Assembly (NCBI GenBank): GCA_032718475.1 | Contig: JAUCBJ010008178.1 | Coordinates: 103,386-167,385 of the forward strand | DNA from: Nemertoderma westbladi | Lineage: Eukaryota > Xenacoelomorpha > Nemertodermatida > Nemertodermatidae | Length of the DNA stretch: 64,000 nt | Direction of reading: 5' to 3' | Part shown: positions 35,271 through 47,797 of the stretch, piece by piece | Numbering within the stretch: position 1 is the first letter of the stretch | Layout: each line of letters begins with the position of its first letter | Notes under the pieces: generated by a model | The model's database searches: none | What the model was told of the DNA's origin: nothing | What the model saw: only the letters and a program-made list of their open reading frames with translations | Made by a program: the position numbers and the translations under genes

Positions 35271-36320
35271 CTAACTAACACAAATATGTTTAAGAATAAC
35301 TTCAAGTTCCTCTTGCTCAAAACCAGGTACTTCAAGATTATTGTGGCGGCACTCAATAATCTCTCTACATGTGTCTACTAAGTTCTCGTTTTCACTGTTT
35401 AAATACCACTTTTTATTAAAAATATCTGCACGAACAATGAAATTACTATCAAGATTACAATGATTACTAATACGTTTAAGATTTGCACCACTCACTGTCC
35501 TACAATAAAAAAAACACCAAGTTCGCAAGGAAACGTATCGACGGTTTCTTGCTAAGAAGGACCGTATCCGAAAACTTTAAGAGACGACTACATAACATGG
35601 ATGTTGGATACGGAAAATGTGCCAAACCTTCTACTATAAACCTATGGGTGTTGTACGGTAACTTAAACACCGTTCTAACATTATTATTCCAAGAATGAAT
35701 CAGACGTAGGCAACTTTTATCCCAAAGGTCCCACAAAGCACTCCCGTAAAAACTGGTTGCATAAATACGCTGCAAAAAAAAAACAATTCTAATAAACAGG
35801 ACGGATGCGAGAATGAGAATTCTTGTCGTAGACACCCTAATTTTCCTATAAATTTACCACGTTTATTTAAAATATCCGAGTTACTTGTACCTTTATAATT
35901 AAAAATATTACCTAAATGTAAAACTTCCTGTACCCATGGCAACCTAATGCCATCTACGGTAAGATTAATATTCGGTGGATTCCACCTATTAGCGAATGGA
36001 ATGCATTTGGATTTACTTTTATTTGGGTCGATATTGGTACTGAATTGCATTTTATATTCTTTGGCAAAACAACTGCAAATGTTAAGCATATACTGCAAAC
36101 CGCTAATAGATGGACATAATAAAAATATGTCATCCGCATAAACAACTACCCCAAAATATCTAGAACCAATATGACAACCAATGTTAGGATTACGTAAATA
36201 TATAATGAGTTTATTTATAACAACACAAAATAACAATGGTGAAGCGACCGAGCCTTGTCGCACACCATTACTAATAGGAAACTCCCGGGAATCTGTCTTT
36301 CCCCAACGCACAATACATGA
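35271..36320 (-). pseudogene. non-LTR retrotransposon reverse transcriptase, 3' part with frameshifts
   Basis: The minus strand encodes reverse transcriptase blocks in order: a SNGVRQGSVASPLLF motif, then the active-site YADD in VVVYADDIFLL. These are followed by a CR1/L2-like thumb region, a FYGSALWDLWDK motif and a short C-terminal tail ending ELEVILKHICVS. These parts lie in three frames (36548-35700, 35835-35500 and 35528-35271), so at least two frameshifts, near 35735 and 35515, break it. The endonuclease and first RT motifs are absent; upstream is a TATATA run and AT-rich sequence. This is a 5'-truncated dead copy, probably of the CR1/L2 assemblage. Confidence 0.8.
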
Positions 36321-36548
36321 CTGATTTCTATATATATATATATTAGAGTACGAATAAATAAGTATAAATAGTATATGAGGAATAATGTCGCACTGCGATG
36401 TAAAGTTAGAAAATATGTCGCCCTGGCGATTTGGTAGTGCGAAATTAATTCCGGATACAAATAAATAAAATACTTTTTGTCCGCATGTGCGACAAAAAAA
36501 AAGTAATAATCCAATCAAAATTCTAAAATAAATTTTACTAGATATCAT

Positions 36549-38626
<2,078 letters not shown>

Positions 38627-38850
38627 CTAGAAATTGCACATGGAAACCAAACAGAAATTTCCACAGCTTCACCATTGAGCAATGAAGTACGTCGTGCCCT
38701 ATGATTGGCCCAGCTCATCGTTCAACGCAGTACGGCCCTTACACTAAATCTGGGACATGGAATCCTAACAGAATTTTCCACTGCCTCACATTTGAGCAAT
38801 AAGGTAATTTATGCCCTATGATTGGCCTGGCTCATTATCCGCTACGTTGT
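38627..38850 (+). repeat. two ~110-bp direct repeats
   Basis: The segments at about 38635-38735 and 38755-38850 share ACATGGAA, CCTAACAGAATTTTCCAC-type, CATTGAGCAAT and TGCCCTATGATTGGCC blocks with moderate divergence. Non-coding. Confidence 0.65.
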
Positions 38851-38913
38851 ACGCCTCTCATTGGCCTACCAATTAACACCTAAACGAAAATAAATGGCCC
38901 CAAAATACAAATT

Positions 38914-38988
38914 TCCCGACTGGGATTCGAACTCGTAACCTACGTAATGTAACCAACGCCTTAACCATCTGACCACTACGCCACGAGA
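38914..38988 (-). repeat. tRNA-like sequence, probably a SINE head
   Basis: On the minus strand an A-box-like TGGCGTAGTGGTCAGATGG is followed about 45 nt later by a B-box-like GAGTTCGAATCCCA. The ends TCTCG and CGGGA can pair with one wobble. The T-stem does not pair well, so an intact tRNA is unlikely; a tRNA-derived short interspersed element or tRNA pseudogene fits better. Confidence 0.5.
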
Positions 38989-39803
38989 GTACCTAAGGGT
39001 TTTATGTGTACAAATATGAGTAGGCATATTACATTACTGTAACTTAATCAAAATACGTCGGATTTTCAAAGTTTTTACGCTAAAGTTAAACTACAAATGC
39101 TACCTTATAGTGAAATAATTCATCACCGCTCCATGAAAACAGTAAGTAAGACTGTTTTCACCAATCAAAATATAAAATATCTACAAACTATTTCTAAATT
39201 TACTGGTAGGGCCTAAAATATAAAATATAATCACTATCTAATCATTGCATACTTAATATTGCAGATACGGCGTAAATACAATCGATCGTACATACAAATA
39301 CAAATTTACGAATTAACTTTAGTGCCTAAAATACAAAAAAAGGCTTTCGGTTATCAATATAAGCAAATAAACAAATCAAAACAAATAATTCAAACAAATC
39401 AGAGCAAATAATTCAAACAAATCAAACAAATAAATCAAACTCTTTCGATAAATCTTTATATATTGTAAATATACGTAATAAACCTTCACCAAATTAAATC
39501 AGTTCCAAATATAATATAAACATAATGCGCTAATAACTTTCAAATAAGTCTTAAAGAGTCCTCCTGACGATCTTAAAAGTTCGTCCTGCTGGTCTGGATA
39601 TCTTCTCCTGAGCACCAATTGCTGGGAGAGATAGAGTAGGCGATAGGGTAGCGCGAACGACGGGATTAAACCCGGAAGTCGCGGAGTACATACCGGTAGG
39701 TAGGCGAGAGGTAGGTAGGCCTATATCGGTACAGCAGCATGACTATAATACACAGGGACACAACATATATCCAGGGGAGGGGGGAATTATTGCAGATAGA
39801 TGT
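38989..39803. other. gene-free region before the gag gene
   Basis: AT-rich with an AAATAATTCAAACAAATCA-type simple repeat at about 39375-39440. From 39590 on, composition shifts to G/A-rich and probably belongs to the leader of the BEL/Pao element. No primer-binding site was identified. Confidence 0.4.
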
Positions 39804-41801
39804 ATGGGCCCCAATATATTAACATCAACCCCAGTACCAAACATACCGGTGAGAGGGGGACAGGGTGACATTCCACCATCACAATATCAACAATATACCC
39901 CAATAGGAGCGAGAACATCGAACCCCTTGGACGAGAACAGATCATGCGACACGGAAATATGGAGGGGGCCGTTACCCCCAATGATATATCCGACGCAAAG
40001 GACAACAACAGATAGGACGGACGGACCGCACCCAACAGGAGAAACTATACAACATCCATCAAACCCATTAGAAGCGCAAGCGATGGGAATGGCCACATTG
40101 ATCGATGCGTTAAAAACTAGGATCGAGTTACCACCTGTGGAACCATTTAAATTCGATGGGAGTAGGCCGGAAGAATATCTACAGTTTCGGCGCATGTATA
40201 GTAACGAAATATTAAGTAAGAACTTGACGCAGGCGGAGTGCCTAAAATATCTGCAAGTATATACAGGAGGCCCAGCATACGACATCGTGAGGCAATACCA
40301 GGGCATCGAGGGCGGCTTCACGACAGCATGGCGGGCGCTAGATAGGGAATACGGGCACCCGGCCAAGATCATCCGGCAAACCCTGAGAGGCATAACATCG
40401 GATGGCCTACAGGACAATCCCGTTAGCATAAGGACCTTTGCAAACAAGGTCGAGAAGGCGTTAATCGTGTTAAAGACGCTAGACGCACCATACGAACTCA
40501 ACGCGTCTAACAACATCACCACGATAGCGCAGGCACTGCCGATCTGGTTACGAAGGAAGTGGAGGAAGATAGCCTTCTCCACACGGGAGAAGAAGGGTGC
40601 GGAACCGGGCTTAGAAGAGATGTCGAGCTTCCTCAACTATGAAGCCGAATTAATAACAGACCCAGTCTATAGCGAGGATAGTTTGGGGACAAGCCATAAA
40701 CCCGAACACGATCCTGCAGATCCATTCCCGAGAGTGGGACAGTCACTACCACATGCGGCCACACAGGGGACTGCTAGTCCACAGTTAGCTGGTAGCAGGG
40801 CCACACCGTGGCAGGGACAGAAAGAAAATAACACCATAAATAAACACAATCCCAATATACCCAGTAGGCCGAGTACAGACAACCAAAACACTAAATCGGT
40901 ACATATAAACCTACGCGCGATACGTGAGGGACTATACAGGGAACGCTATAATCCAGGATTCGAATGTCAATTACATCGGGATGGAACACATAAGACCAGG
41001 AGTTGTAAGCACTGGCAAGCGTTGCCCAAACAAGATCGTATAGCCTACACAGACGCAAACGGACTATGTCATCGATGTGTGGTAGAAGGACACAGATCCG
41101 GAGAGTGTAGAGAAACAGCAGTTAGAGAGTCCGAGACTGGAGGCCAGGCAATGGCCACAAGCACGACAGAAGAGGAGAAGAAGAGAAAAGTACTACTCGG
41201 GGTAGTACCAGTAAAGATATCAGGAGAGGGCGGTCGATCAGTAACGACATTAATGCTGGTCGACAGCGGAGCAGCCTTCACGCTGGTGGAGAACTGGGTG
41301 GCCGAAGAGATAGGGCTAAAGACAAGGCCGAATAGAATGGCGGTGACTACCGTCTCGAGTAAAGATGAGGTCCTGGAGACGAGGGCGGGGCGGTGCAGGA
41401 TAGCAGCGATTGCACCGGGATACGACTATGGGGCGACGATCGACCCCATCCACGTCATAGAATCGATAAACATCAACGCCAGGCGACCAACCAACATTGA
41501 GGTCGAACAATATAGATTCCTGGACGGTATCGATTTCTCAATACCAAAGGTGGACGTTAGGAAGGTGTCCATTATAGTAGGGATGGACTGCCCAACGGCC
41601 CACGAGAGAACGAAGACGGTCTTCGGCGAAGACAGGCAGCGGGATCCGACGGCGATCCTCACGCCATTCGGGTGGATGCTTAGCGGCCCAGTTAAAACTA
41701 AGATCCCATGCAGTGTGACAGAGACAGGCAGGGTGCATGTTACCAGGCACCGCAGGCGCAGAGGACGAAGAGGAGAAACAGGAGATAGTAGAGCCAGATA
41801 G
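39804..41801 (+). CDS. BEL/Pao retrotransposon gag-protease polyprotein, lacking pol
   Basis: A 665-residue frame. Residues about 110-290 match the gag domain typical of Pao elements (DUF1759-like: PPVEPFKFDGSRPEEYLQF, a KYLQVYTGGPAYDIV segment and YGHPAKII). A Cys/His cluster at 388-403 precedes a canonical CCHC zinc knuckle (C422, C425, H430, C435; spacing 2-4-4). The aspartyl protease has LMLVDSGAAFTLVE at 483-496 and the IVGMDC and LTPFGWMLSGPV blocks at 591-630 seen at the end of the Pao protease region. The reverse transcriptase, RNase H and integrase that should follow are absent; the frame ends in an Arg-rich tail and the DNA passes into tandem repeats. The copy is therefore either internally deleted or a non-autonomous gag-only derivative. 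The uninterrupted frame suggests it is fairly young. Confidence 0.88.
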   Translation: MGPNILTSTPVPNIPVRGGQGDIPPSQYQQYTPIGARTSNPLDENRSCDTEIWRGPLPPMIYPTQRTTTDRTDGPHPTGETIQHPSNPLEAQAMGMATLIDALKTRIELPPVEPFKFDGSRPEEYLQFRRMYSNEILSKNLTQAECLKYLQVYTGGPAYDIVRQYQGIEGGFTTAWRALDREYGHPAKIIRQTLRGITSDGLQDNPVSIRTFANKVEKALIVLKTLDAPYELNASNNITTIAQALPIWLRRKWRKIAFSTREKKGAEPGLEEMSSFLNYEAELITDPVYSEDSLGTSHKPEHDPADPFPRVGQSLPHAATQGTASPQLAGSRATPWQGQKENNTINKHNPNIPSRPSTDNQNTKSVHINLRAIREGLYRERYNPGFECQLHRDGTHKTRSCKHWQALPKQDRIAYTDANGLCHRCVVEGHRSGECRETAVRESETGGQAMATSTTEEEKKRKVLLGVVPVKISGEGGRSVTTLMLVDSGAAFTLVENWVAEEIGLKTRPNRMAVTTVSSKDEVLETRAGRCRIAAIAPGYDYGATIDPIHVIESININARRPTNIEVEQYRFLDGIDFSIPKVDVRKVSIIVGMDCPTAHERTKTVFGEDRQRDPTAILTPFGWMLSGPVKTKIPCSVTETGRVHVTRHRRRRGRRGETGDSRAR

Positions 41802-42324
41802 GGAGGTGACAGTAAGAAAGTGGGCAGAGGAGAGTAGGTTTCCCAACAAGCATCGGTATGGAGACGGAGCGGAGCGGACGGCGAGGTGTCCGGAGGACAA
41901 CACTCCGGGGGAGTGCCCGGAGGAGTGTCGGGAGGAGTGTCTAGAGGAGTGTCTGGAGGAGTGTCCAGAGGAGTGTCCGGAAGAGACGCAGGTCCGGTTT
42001 GGAGGCATACCGACAAGGGGGAAGTCGAGAAGGAAGGCAGGATGGAAAGGGATAGGACTACTATTGTACCTACTGTTCTGCCTGTTCTTTCACTTTCTAT
42101 TCATTCTGCAGGCGGGAGACAACAAGGAGAGAGGTGGCATTTTGATGCCAGGAGACGAGCTAGTTAAGAAGACGGTGGAGAGACCCAACCTTGGGGTGGT
42201 GAAAGGGGGAGAACCAATTCCTGGTCAGGTGGAATTGGCGAAGAGGGTGTGGCGAAGAGTAAGAGGACGTATAGGAGGGCAGTGGGAGTGTGCCTACTGG
42301 AAGAAGGGGCACCTTAGAGTTTAG
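41802..42324 (+). other. degenerate continuation of the BEL/Pao element
   Basis: A frame overlapping the gag end (41737-42324) contains a 12-bp GAGGAGTGTCTG-type tandem repeat at about 41925-41985, a hydrophobic stretch near residues 111-126 (KGIGLLLYLLFCLFFHFLF-type) and a basic tail with GQVELAKRVWRRVRG. The hydrophobic and basic parts could be relics of a downstream reading frame, but I cannot match them to integrase or envelope. Treated as unassigned. Confidence 0.35.
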
Positions 42325-42529
42325 TCGTCCAAGCTTTTGGACTGAGGGGGGTGGGAATGAGGGCGAGACGCCCTTCCCACAAGAAAATTAATCATTTAAT
42401 TATAAATAAATATTAATAAATAATTAAATAATAGTTAGAAGAGATAGTTAGTAGTAGTAAGGAGATAAGTTAGAAGATAGGAGAGTTAAGTTAGAAGGCG
42501 GCGGGGTAAGGGAGTGTGGCATATTGTCA

Positions 42530-43190
42530 TGCCACGAGTAGTAGTAGGGAGGTTGTGGGCACCGTAAGCGCCACGTAGAAGGATAGTAAGTAGAGAAGTT
42601 AGAAGGCGGCGGGGTAAGGGAGTGTGGCATATTGTCATGCCACGAGTAGTAGTAGGGGGGTCGTGGGCACCGGAAGCGCCACGTAGAAAGTAGAAGTAGT
42701 AAGAGAGGGGTTGTGGGCACCGGAAGCGCCACGTAGAAAGTAGAAGTAGTAAGAGAGGGGTTGTGGGCACCGGAAGTGCCACGTAGAAAGTAGTAGGAGA
42801 GAGTGGTTGTGGGCACCGGAAGCACCATGTAGAAAGTAGTAGGAGAGAGTGGTTGTGGGCACCGGAAGCGCCACGTAGAAAGTAGTAGGAGAGAGTGGTT
42901 GTGGGCACCGGAAGTGCCACGTAGAAAGTAGTAGCAGAGAGTGGTTGTGGGCACCGCAAGCGCCACGTAGATAGAGGTGGTGAAAGAGTGGTTGTGGGCA
43001 CCGCAAGCGCCACGTAGAGAGTAGAAAGGGGTAGACTAAGTATAGTTAGAGGAAGTAGAGTTAGTAAGAGGGTACGTAGTACCGGTTGTGGTTGTGGGCA
43101 CCGTTAGCGCCACGTAGATGGAGGTAGAGTTAGTAAGAGCGTACGTAGTACCGGTTGTGGTTGTGGGCACCGTTAGCGCCACGTAGATAG
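42530..43190 (+). repeat. tandem repeat with GTGGGCACCGGAAGCGCCAC core
   Basis: About eleven copies of GTTGTGGGCACCG(G/C/T)AAGCGCCACGTAG separated by variable AG-rich spacers, with periods of about 46-65 bp. Copies occur near 42552, 42662, 42712, 42766, 42808, 42856, 42903, 42951, 42993, 43093 and 43166. Open frames on the minus strand are by-products of the repeat. The position between gag and the putative 3' LTR suggests it expanded inside the element. Confidence 0.85.
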
Positions 43191-43440
43191 AGATAGAGTT
43201 AGTTGGAGGGTTTTAGTCAGAGTTAGAAAAGAGTTAGTAGACTTAGCAGAAAGTTAGAGAGTTCTAGTTAGAGTTAGTAGAAAGTTAGAGGCTTTTAGTT
43301 AGAGCTAAAAGTAGTAAGAGTTAGCAGAGAGTAGAGTTAGTAGTTAGGAGTTAGTTAGAGTTAGAGAAGCTAGATAGTTAGCAAGTTAGACCTTAGATAA
43401 GGTAGATAGTATGATAGCACAGGGGTAGCATTAGAGGTCA
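43191..43440 (+). repeat. AGTTAG-rich low-complexity stretch
   Basis: The hexamer AGTTAG and variants such as AGTTAGAG and AGTTAGTAG dominate this purine-rich stretch. No gene is visible. Confidence 0.6.
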
Positions 43441-43751
43441 GGACCTTAGAGAGTGGCAGGGAGTAGAGAGGAGATAGTGAAAGGAGCTGTTGGCGAGAGA
43501 GAAGTGTGCGATTCAGGTGTGGGGAGAGGGTAAGAGTGAGTTGAGTTAGAGAGCGGAGTTAGAGTGGTAAGAGTGTTGGGGAAACAAAAATTGTGTGAGA
43601 GAAGTGCACGATCGGCCCGACACGAGACGCCAGAGGGTAGTGACATCATACCCATAGGGAGCGGCCCGGAAAGCCGACTCCAAGAAAATAGATCCACCCC
43701 ACACCCGATAATAGATCGAGTTCCAGCGGAATTGAAGCGCACTTTAGTTGG

Positions 43752-43780
43752 ATGCTATCTTCTTACCGGGAAGATAGCAT
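43752..43780 (+). other. 11-bp hairpin next to a polypurine tract
   Basis: ATGCTATCTTC, seven unpaired bases, then GAAGATAGCAT. It lies directly before the G-run GGGGGGGAG at 43781-43789, which could serve as the polypurine tract for plus-strand priming of the BEL/Pao element. Confidence 0.6.
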
Positions 43781-43789
43781 GGGGGGGAG

Positions 43790-44090
43790 TGTTAGCTTAT
43801 CCAATTCCGCCTCACCTAAACCCCATAAAGTAAGCCGTTAAGCAATATTGGGAGCACGAGGTTGATTACCAATATCAACCTCGTGTCACCCCAATAAAGT
43901 GGGAAGGAGAAACGCACAATAGGGGTCAGGGGTTACACCCCTGACAGAGAGAGAATAGCAGGGGCAAAGGGAAGCACTTCAGAGGGGGGCAAAGGGTGAC
44001 AAGTAGGATATCAGCCAATGGGGGGACAGGAGAGGCATCGGTTAGGTGATAGGGCCAACATAGCAGTATATTACCGGTTGGTGTTTCTCA
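43790..44090 (+). repeat. possible 3' LTR start of the BEL/Pao element
   Basis: Directly after the purine run the sequence reads TGTTAGCTTATCCAATTCC, a TG start as in LTRs. It contains a perfect hairpin at 43855-43885 and an AATAAAG polyadenylation-like signal near 43893. No second copy was found upstream of gag, so the LTR call and its right boundary are uncertain. Confidence 0.4.
43855..43885 (+). other. 12-bp perfect hairpin
   Basis: CACGAGGTTGAT, loop TACCAAT, then ATCAACCTCGTG, followed within ten bases by CCAATAAAGTG. It may be an RNA structure near a polyadenylation signal of the putative LTR. Confidence 0.7.
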
Positions 44091-44322
44091 TTTGTGCAGT
44101 TTAGTTGGTCAGCTACCGGTCTTAGTGTAGAAGGAGGACATTGTTTTACCGTTGTCACTGGTATGCCATCATTATTCAGTTTATGTATTCAACTTATTCA
44201 ACCTATGCTATTATACAACTCTCACGCTATCACACGTAAACTCTTGTATTATTATATATCATCCATAACATCCTACACCAGCTTGACGACGCGTACGAAA
44301 CAATTACTCCGGTCGGGATTGA

Positions 44323-44766
44323 TCCGTCGATCCCGTCACAAAACGTCTTCTAGGATTGCCAAAAAATGCGTCCAATACAATGGCTTTGAAACTTATAGGC
44401 ACTCCAACCTTTATAGAAGATCTAATAACGAAAAGACCCTTAATGTTCAAGGCAGATATTATTGAACAATACAAAGCTTGCCGTGTTGAAAAGGAAACAA
44501 TATTTGAATCCATGAATTATAAACGTGGACCTGCCTTCGCATCAGAAACTTGGAGACAGCCTGGACAAACCAACCGACATGCTGTGACAAGAGCTGCATT
44601 CCATGGATTCCATTATAAAATCTGTTCCAATAAACATCCTTTCCATGAAATTAGCACTGATTGCCGCTGTATCTACTGCGATGAAGAAGATATACAACTA
44701 CATCATGCATTAACATGCAAGGACTGTCCCTCTCTCAACGCACTAGCAAACAACTATGCATTGTAA
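44323..44766 (+). pseudogene. C-terminal end of a non-LTR reverse transcriptase, 5'-truncated
   Basis: An open stretch of 147 codons contains KRLLGLPKNASNTMALKL, the helix commonly seen after the RT thumb in non-LTR elements. It also has a C-terminal Cys/His cluster (CRCIYCDEEDIQLHHALTC). The frame is closed upstream by a TGA at 44320-44322 and nothing recognisable precedes it. It is followed by about 177 bp of AT-rich 3' UTR and a 28-base poly(A) run at 44944-44971, as expected for a 5'-truncated insertion. Confidence 0.7.
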
Positions 44767-44943
44767 ACATTTTAATATAACAACCATTCTGTGTCATTAA
44801 ACCACATAGTACCGTTTTAATTATTTAATGTTACTTACCGTATCTCTAAACTCTATATTTTATCATGTAACTGTACACTGTATATACATGTTTACTATAT
44901 GAACCGTTTTAGCCAATTAAATTACCCCGAACGGGGTGAATCG

Positions 44944-44971
<28 letters not shown>
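44944..44971 (+). repeat. poly(A) tail of the truncated retrotransposon
   Basis: Twenty-eight consecutive A residues, 177 bp downstream of the stop codon of the RT fragment. The tail marks the 3' end of the insertion. Confidence 0.75.
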
Positions 44972-44975
<4 letters not shown>

Positions 44976-44984
44976 CATATTTTC

Positions 44985-45640
44985 CAAAATTTGGTGCTGG
45001 CACAACAATTTTCACCCACCGGCGAAAAATACAAGTTTGAGAACTCTTATGAAATTTTTACTGATTCCATTGAATTCAGAACCATCACAACCCGTATAAC
45101 GCAAGAAACAAGGTAACACAATCAATTGATATATTTGATGGTTTTCAAAATTTGGTGCTAGCACCACATTTTGCACCCACATCCGAAAGATACAAGTTTG
45201 AGATGTCTAGTTCGATAATTATATTTTCCATTGAATTCAGAACAGCCATAAACCTCTAAAACGCAAGAAATAAATTGTCACAAGCAATTTTATCTATTGA
45301 ATGGATTTTCAAAATTTCGTGCTAGCACCAAAATTTGCACACAGCACCGAAAAATACAAGTTTGATACGCTTGGTGCAACTCGTATATATTTAATCGAAT
45401 CCAGAAACCCAAAAAACCCCAATTGCGTAAAAAACAAGTTTCAGGAGATCAATTTACAAAATTGATTTATTTCAAAATTTGGTGCTGGCACCAAAATTTG
45501 GCACCTACCGAAAAAAACAAGTTTGAAATTTCTAAATCAATTTATATGAATTCCATCAAATTTCTAACACCAAAAAACCGGTGTAAATAAAAAATAAAGA
45601 TGTTACAATTCATATTTAATGAAATGTAATTTTCAAAAAA
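44985..45640 (+). repeat. four diverged copies of a ~163-bp tandem repeat
   Basis: TTTCAAAATTTGGTGCTAGCACC begins units at about 44986, 45146, 45310 and 45473 (periods 161-164). Each unit also has an AAATACAAGTTTGA block, a CATTGAATTCAGAA block and an ACGCAAGAAA block in the same order. GTGCTAGCAC is a perfect palindrome in two copies. It starts directly after the poly(A) tail. Non-coding. Confidence 0.85.
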
Positions 45641-46200
45641 CGTCTCAAAAAAAGTGCCAAAAGTAGGGTTAAAAAATGGTGCTATAACTCGAAAAGTACC
45701 CAATATTTTTGAAAACGGTTTTAACTACTAGGAAGACAATAGATTTTTAGGAAAAGTAATAAAATTTCAGATTCCCAACTGCGTTTGTTTCAGAATTATA
45801 ATAAAAAAACCACGGATGGGTGGTCATATTGACCCCCCCCCCGGGTTTAATAGGGTTAATCTATCATATAAAAAAACTTTCATGCGATTAGGTTCAAAAC
45901 TGTAAAAGCCTTAGGGTTTTAAGCGCTGTTAACTAGTATTAACTAATATTTAATAGCGAAAAATTAATTTTTTCAGACCTGTCATGTAGAATAGCATCTT
46001 AGGTACCTATATTCCAAATTATAGCCAAAATCAAACAATTTTGAAACGATGTGTGTGATAAATCGAAGAGAGAGCTGTCCGAAAATGATGTACCGCCTTA
46101 AAATAGACTTTAAAATTTCACCGAATTGGATAAATAATTTAAAGAGGGACAGTTGGGGCAGTCTAGAACGTGGTACAGGTGATGATGGGCCGAGCCACCG
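45641..46200. other. gene-free AT-rich region
   Basis: No frames or clear repeats; C10 run near 45832-45842. Confidence 0.45.
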
Positions 46201-46490
46201 CTAAAGCTGCATAAACGGCTCGATCTTGAAATGTTTCAGAGTTTGTGCATAAGTTGGAGTGCCCACCATGGGCCGTAGTTCTACTGTAGTTATAATGATA
46301 TGGCGGTTCTGTTGGAGAGCTCCTTTCCGAGAGGAATTTATAAACGCCGGTCCATTTAAGTAGCCCTGGTTTATAAAATTATCATCACGCTCTCGTTTGT
46401 CATCACGAATGTTTACGGCTCTGAGAGCCATCGTAGCTGAATCAGTTTTTGATAGTCCTAACAGGCGTTTAACAAATCTTGCCTTAATTA
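46201..46490 (-). pseudogene. non-LTR reverse transcriptase C-terminal fragment
   Basis: The open minus frame starts just after a TAA near 46490 and reads KELDIIKARFVKRLLGLSKT, then TMALRAVNIRDDK, ending FKIEPFMQL. The VKRLLGLSKTDSATMAL segment parallels KRLLGLPKNASNTMAL at 44340-44390, so it comes from a related but distinct retrotransposon. No other RT motif is left. Confidence 0.5.
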
Positions 46491-46574
46491 TATCGAGTTC
46501 TTTTGTGGGTTACGGTTAGAAATTTTCCTATGACAGGGATCCCCCTGTCAGAAGAAGGTAGAATTTCGGATCTA

Positions 46575-46665
46575 GGACACTTCCCCCCCAGACACTTCCC
46601 CCCCGCCCAAGTAGGACACTTCCCCCCCGGACACTTCCCCCCGGACACTTGCCCCCCGGACACAA
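46575..46665 (+). repeat. minisatellite GGACACTTCCCCCCC
   Basis: Six imperfect copies of a 14-16 bp unit GGACACTTCCCCCC(C) with variable C length and one CAGACACTT and one CAAGTAGGACACTT variant. Confidence 0.85.
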
Positions 46666-46679
46666 ATTTTCAGCTATTT

Positions 46680-47395
46680 AAAAATACTGTTAGGTGTTGA
46701 GTAGGCAACCTATTCATTTAATACTAATACCGTAAACCTACTTCAAAACTCACTCCATTATTTAATTCAAGGCCAATTATCCTATCATATTGTGGCAAAT
46801 GGGCATTTTGGGGGTTTTATCAGAACGAATAATTAAAAGTCCCTCTGACATTTAACTAATAAGAAACCCCCTAATATCTAATTTAAGGGGTTTTATCAGA
46901 AATTAAATCCCATATTGAAGGTGCTTAAACAGAGTTTTTTCCTATTTAGGGGGTTTTAACAGATATCAAGCGATATTTAGACGGGATCTTATTTTGCGTT
47001 TTTCTCCGTTATTATCGCTGTTTTAACTTCTGGGCTTTTGTCAGAAGGTGGATATCAATCTAAGGTACCCGAATCACCAAAAACCTGAAAATGGCCAAAA
47101 ATCGACTTAAGGGGTTTTACCAGATTACCCACGATATGTTTCTAACTCTACTGTCCCCGATCGATATCTACTCGCCTCTCGATCTGTATCTACATTCCGA
47201 TATGTATCTAACTGAAATTAACACTACTGCACACGATATTCAATAGATATCTATGTACTAACATACTTTCCTTTCTACGTACATATCGTACCTTACGCGA
47301 TATGTATCTTGCTTTTTTTATTTTTTATTTATTATTTGTGAGGCATTATTTACGCCCCCCTTGTCCAATAGTTTATTGCATGATGTTCATGGTGG
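46680..47395. other. gene-free region with dispersed GGGGTTTTATCAGA and CGATATGTATCT motifs
   Basis: The motif GGGG(G)TTTTA(T/A/C)CAGA occurs at about 46811, 46888, 46960 and 47112, with a related GGGCTTTTGTCAGAA at 47032. From 47140 to 47310 degenerate CGATATGTATCTAAC strings recur about seven times. No gene is seen. Confidence 0.5.
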
Positions 47396-47797
47396 ATGAT
47401 CCACCAAATAACGGTTGGTTATCGGCCTCGTATAAGTCTTTTTCTTCTTCTCTCCAATCTTTCCTCCGATTCGGAATTCCACTGTCCGAATATGTCTGTC
47501 CATTTACTCCCGCCACTTCTCTCGCTGGTTACCATTGATTGTCTCCTCCGTCCGATGCCCACAGTACTGACACCCATGGCACCAACGCCTCGCACTGCTC
47601 CAGCCCCAACCGCTCTCTCCACTGCCCCAACCCCAGCTCCCCTCACCGTTCCAACTCCCACTCCTTTCAGAGCCTTGACCCCCACATCCGACCCTCCATC
47701 TCAACCCTCCGCACGTGGTCTCTGTCTAAAACTCTTATCAAAGGAAATCAAACACATTATCGTTAATAAAGAACCCGCGGCTATAGTAACAGTTTAA
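47396..47797 (+). other. low-complexity Pro/Thr/Ala-rich frame, doubtful
   Basis: A 133-codon frame whose second half is a run of APTP and PTPAP repeats. The DNA is C-rich with CCAACCCCAGC-like repeats and gives long frames in several phases. The part before it (SLAGYH in another frame) shows no known motif. I do not think it is a gene; it could be a retroelement gag remnant. Confidence 0.2.

Noticed and set aside
41426-42016. Minus-strand frames with DTPPDTPLDTPP repeats
   Set aside because: Shadows of the 12-bp GAGGAGTGTCTG repeat and of the gag-protease gene on the plus strand.
42448-43013. Minus-strand frames rich in VPTTTLSYYFLRG repeats
   Set aside because: They translate the GTGGGCACCG tandem repeat in three phases; no independent coding evidence.
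47396-47797. Pro/Thr/Ala-rich protein
   Set aside because: Low-complexity DNA opens frames on both strands; no motif or splice context.
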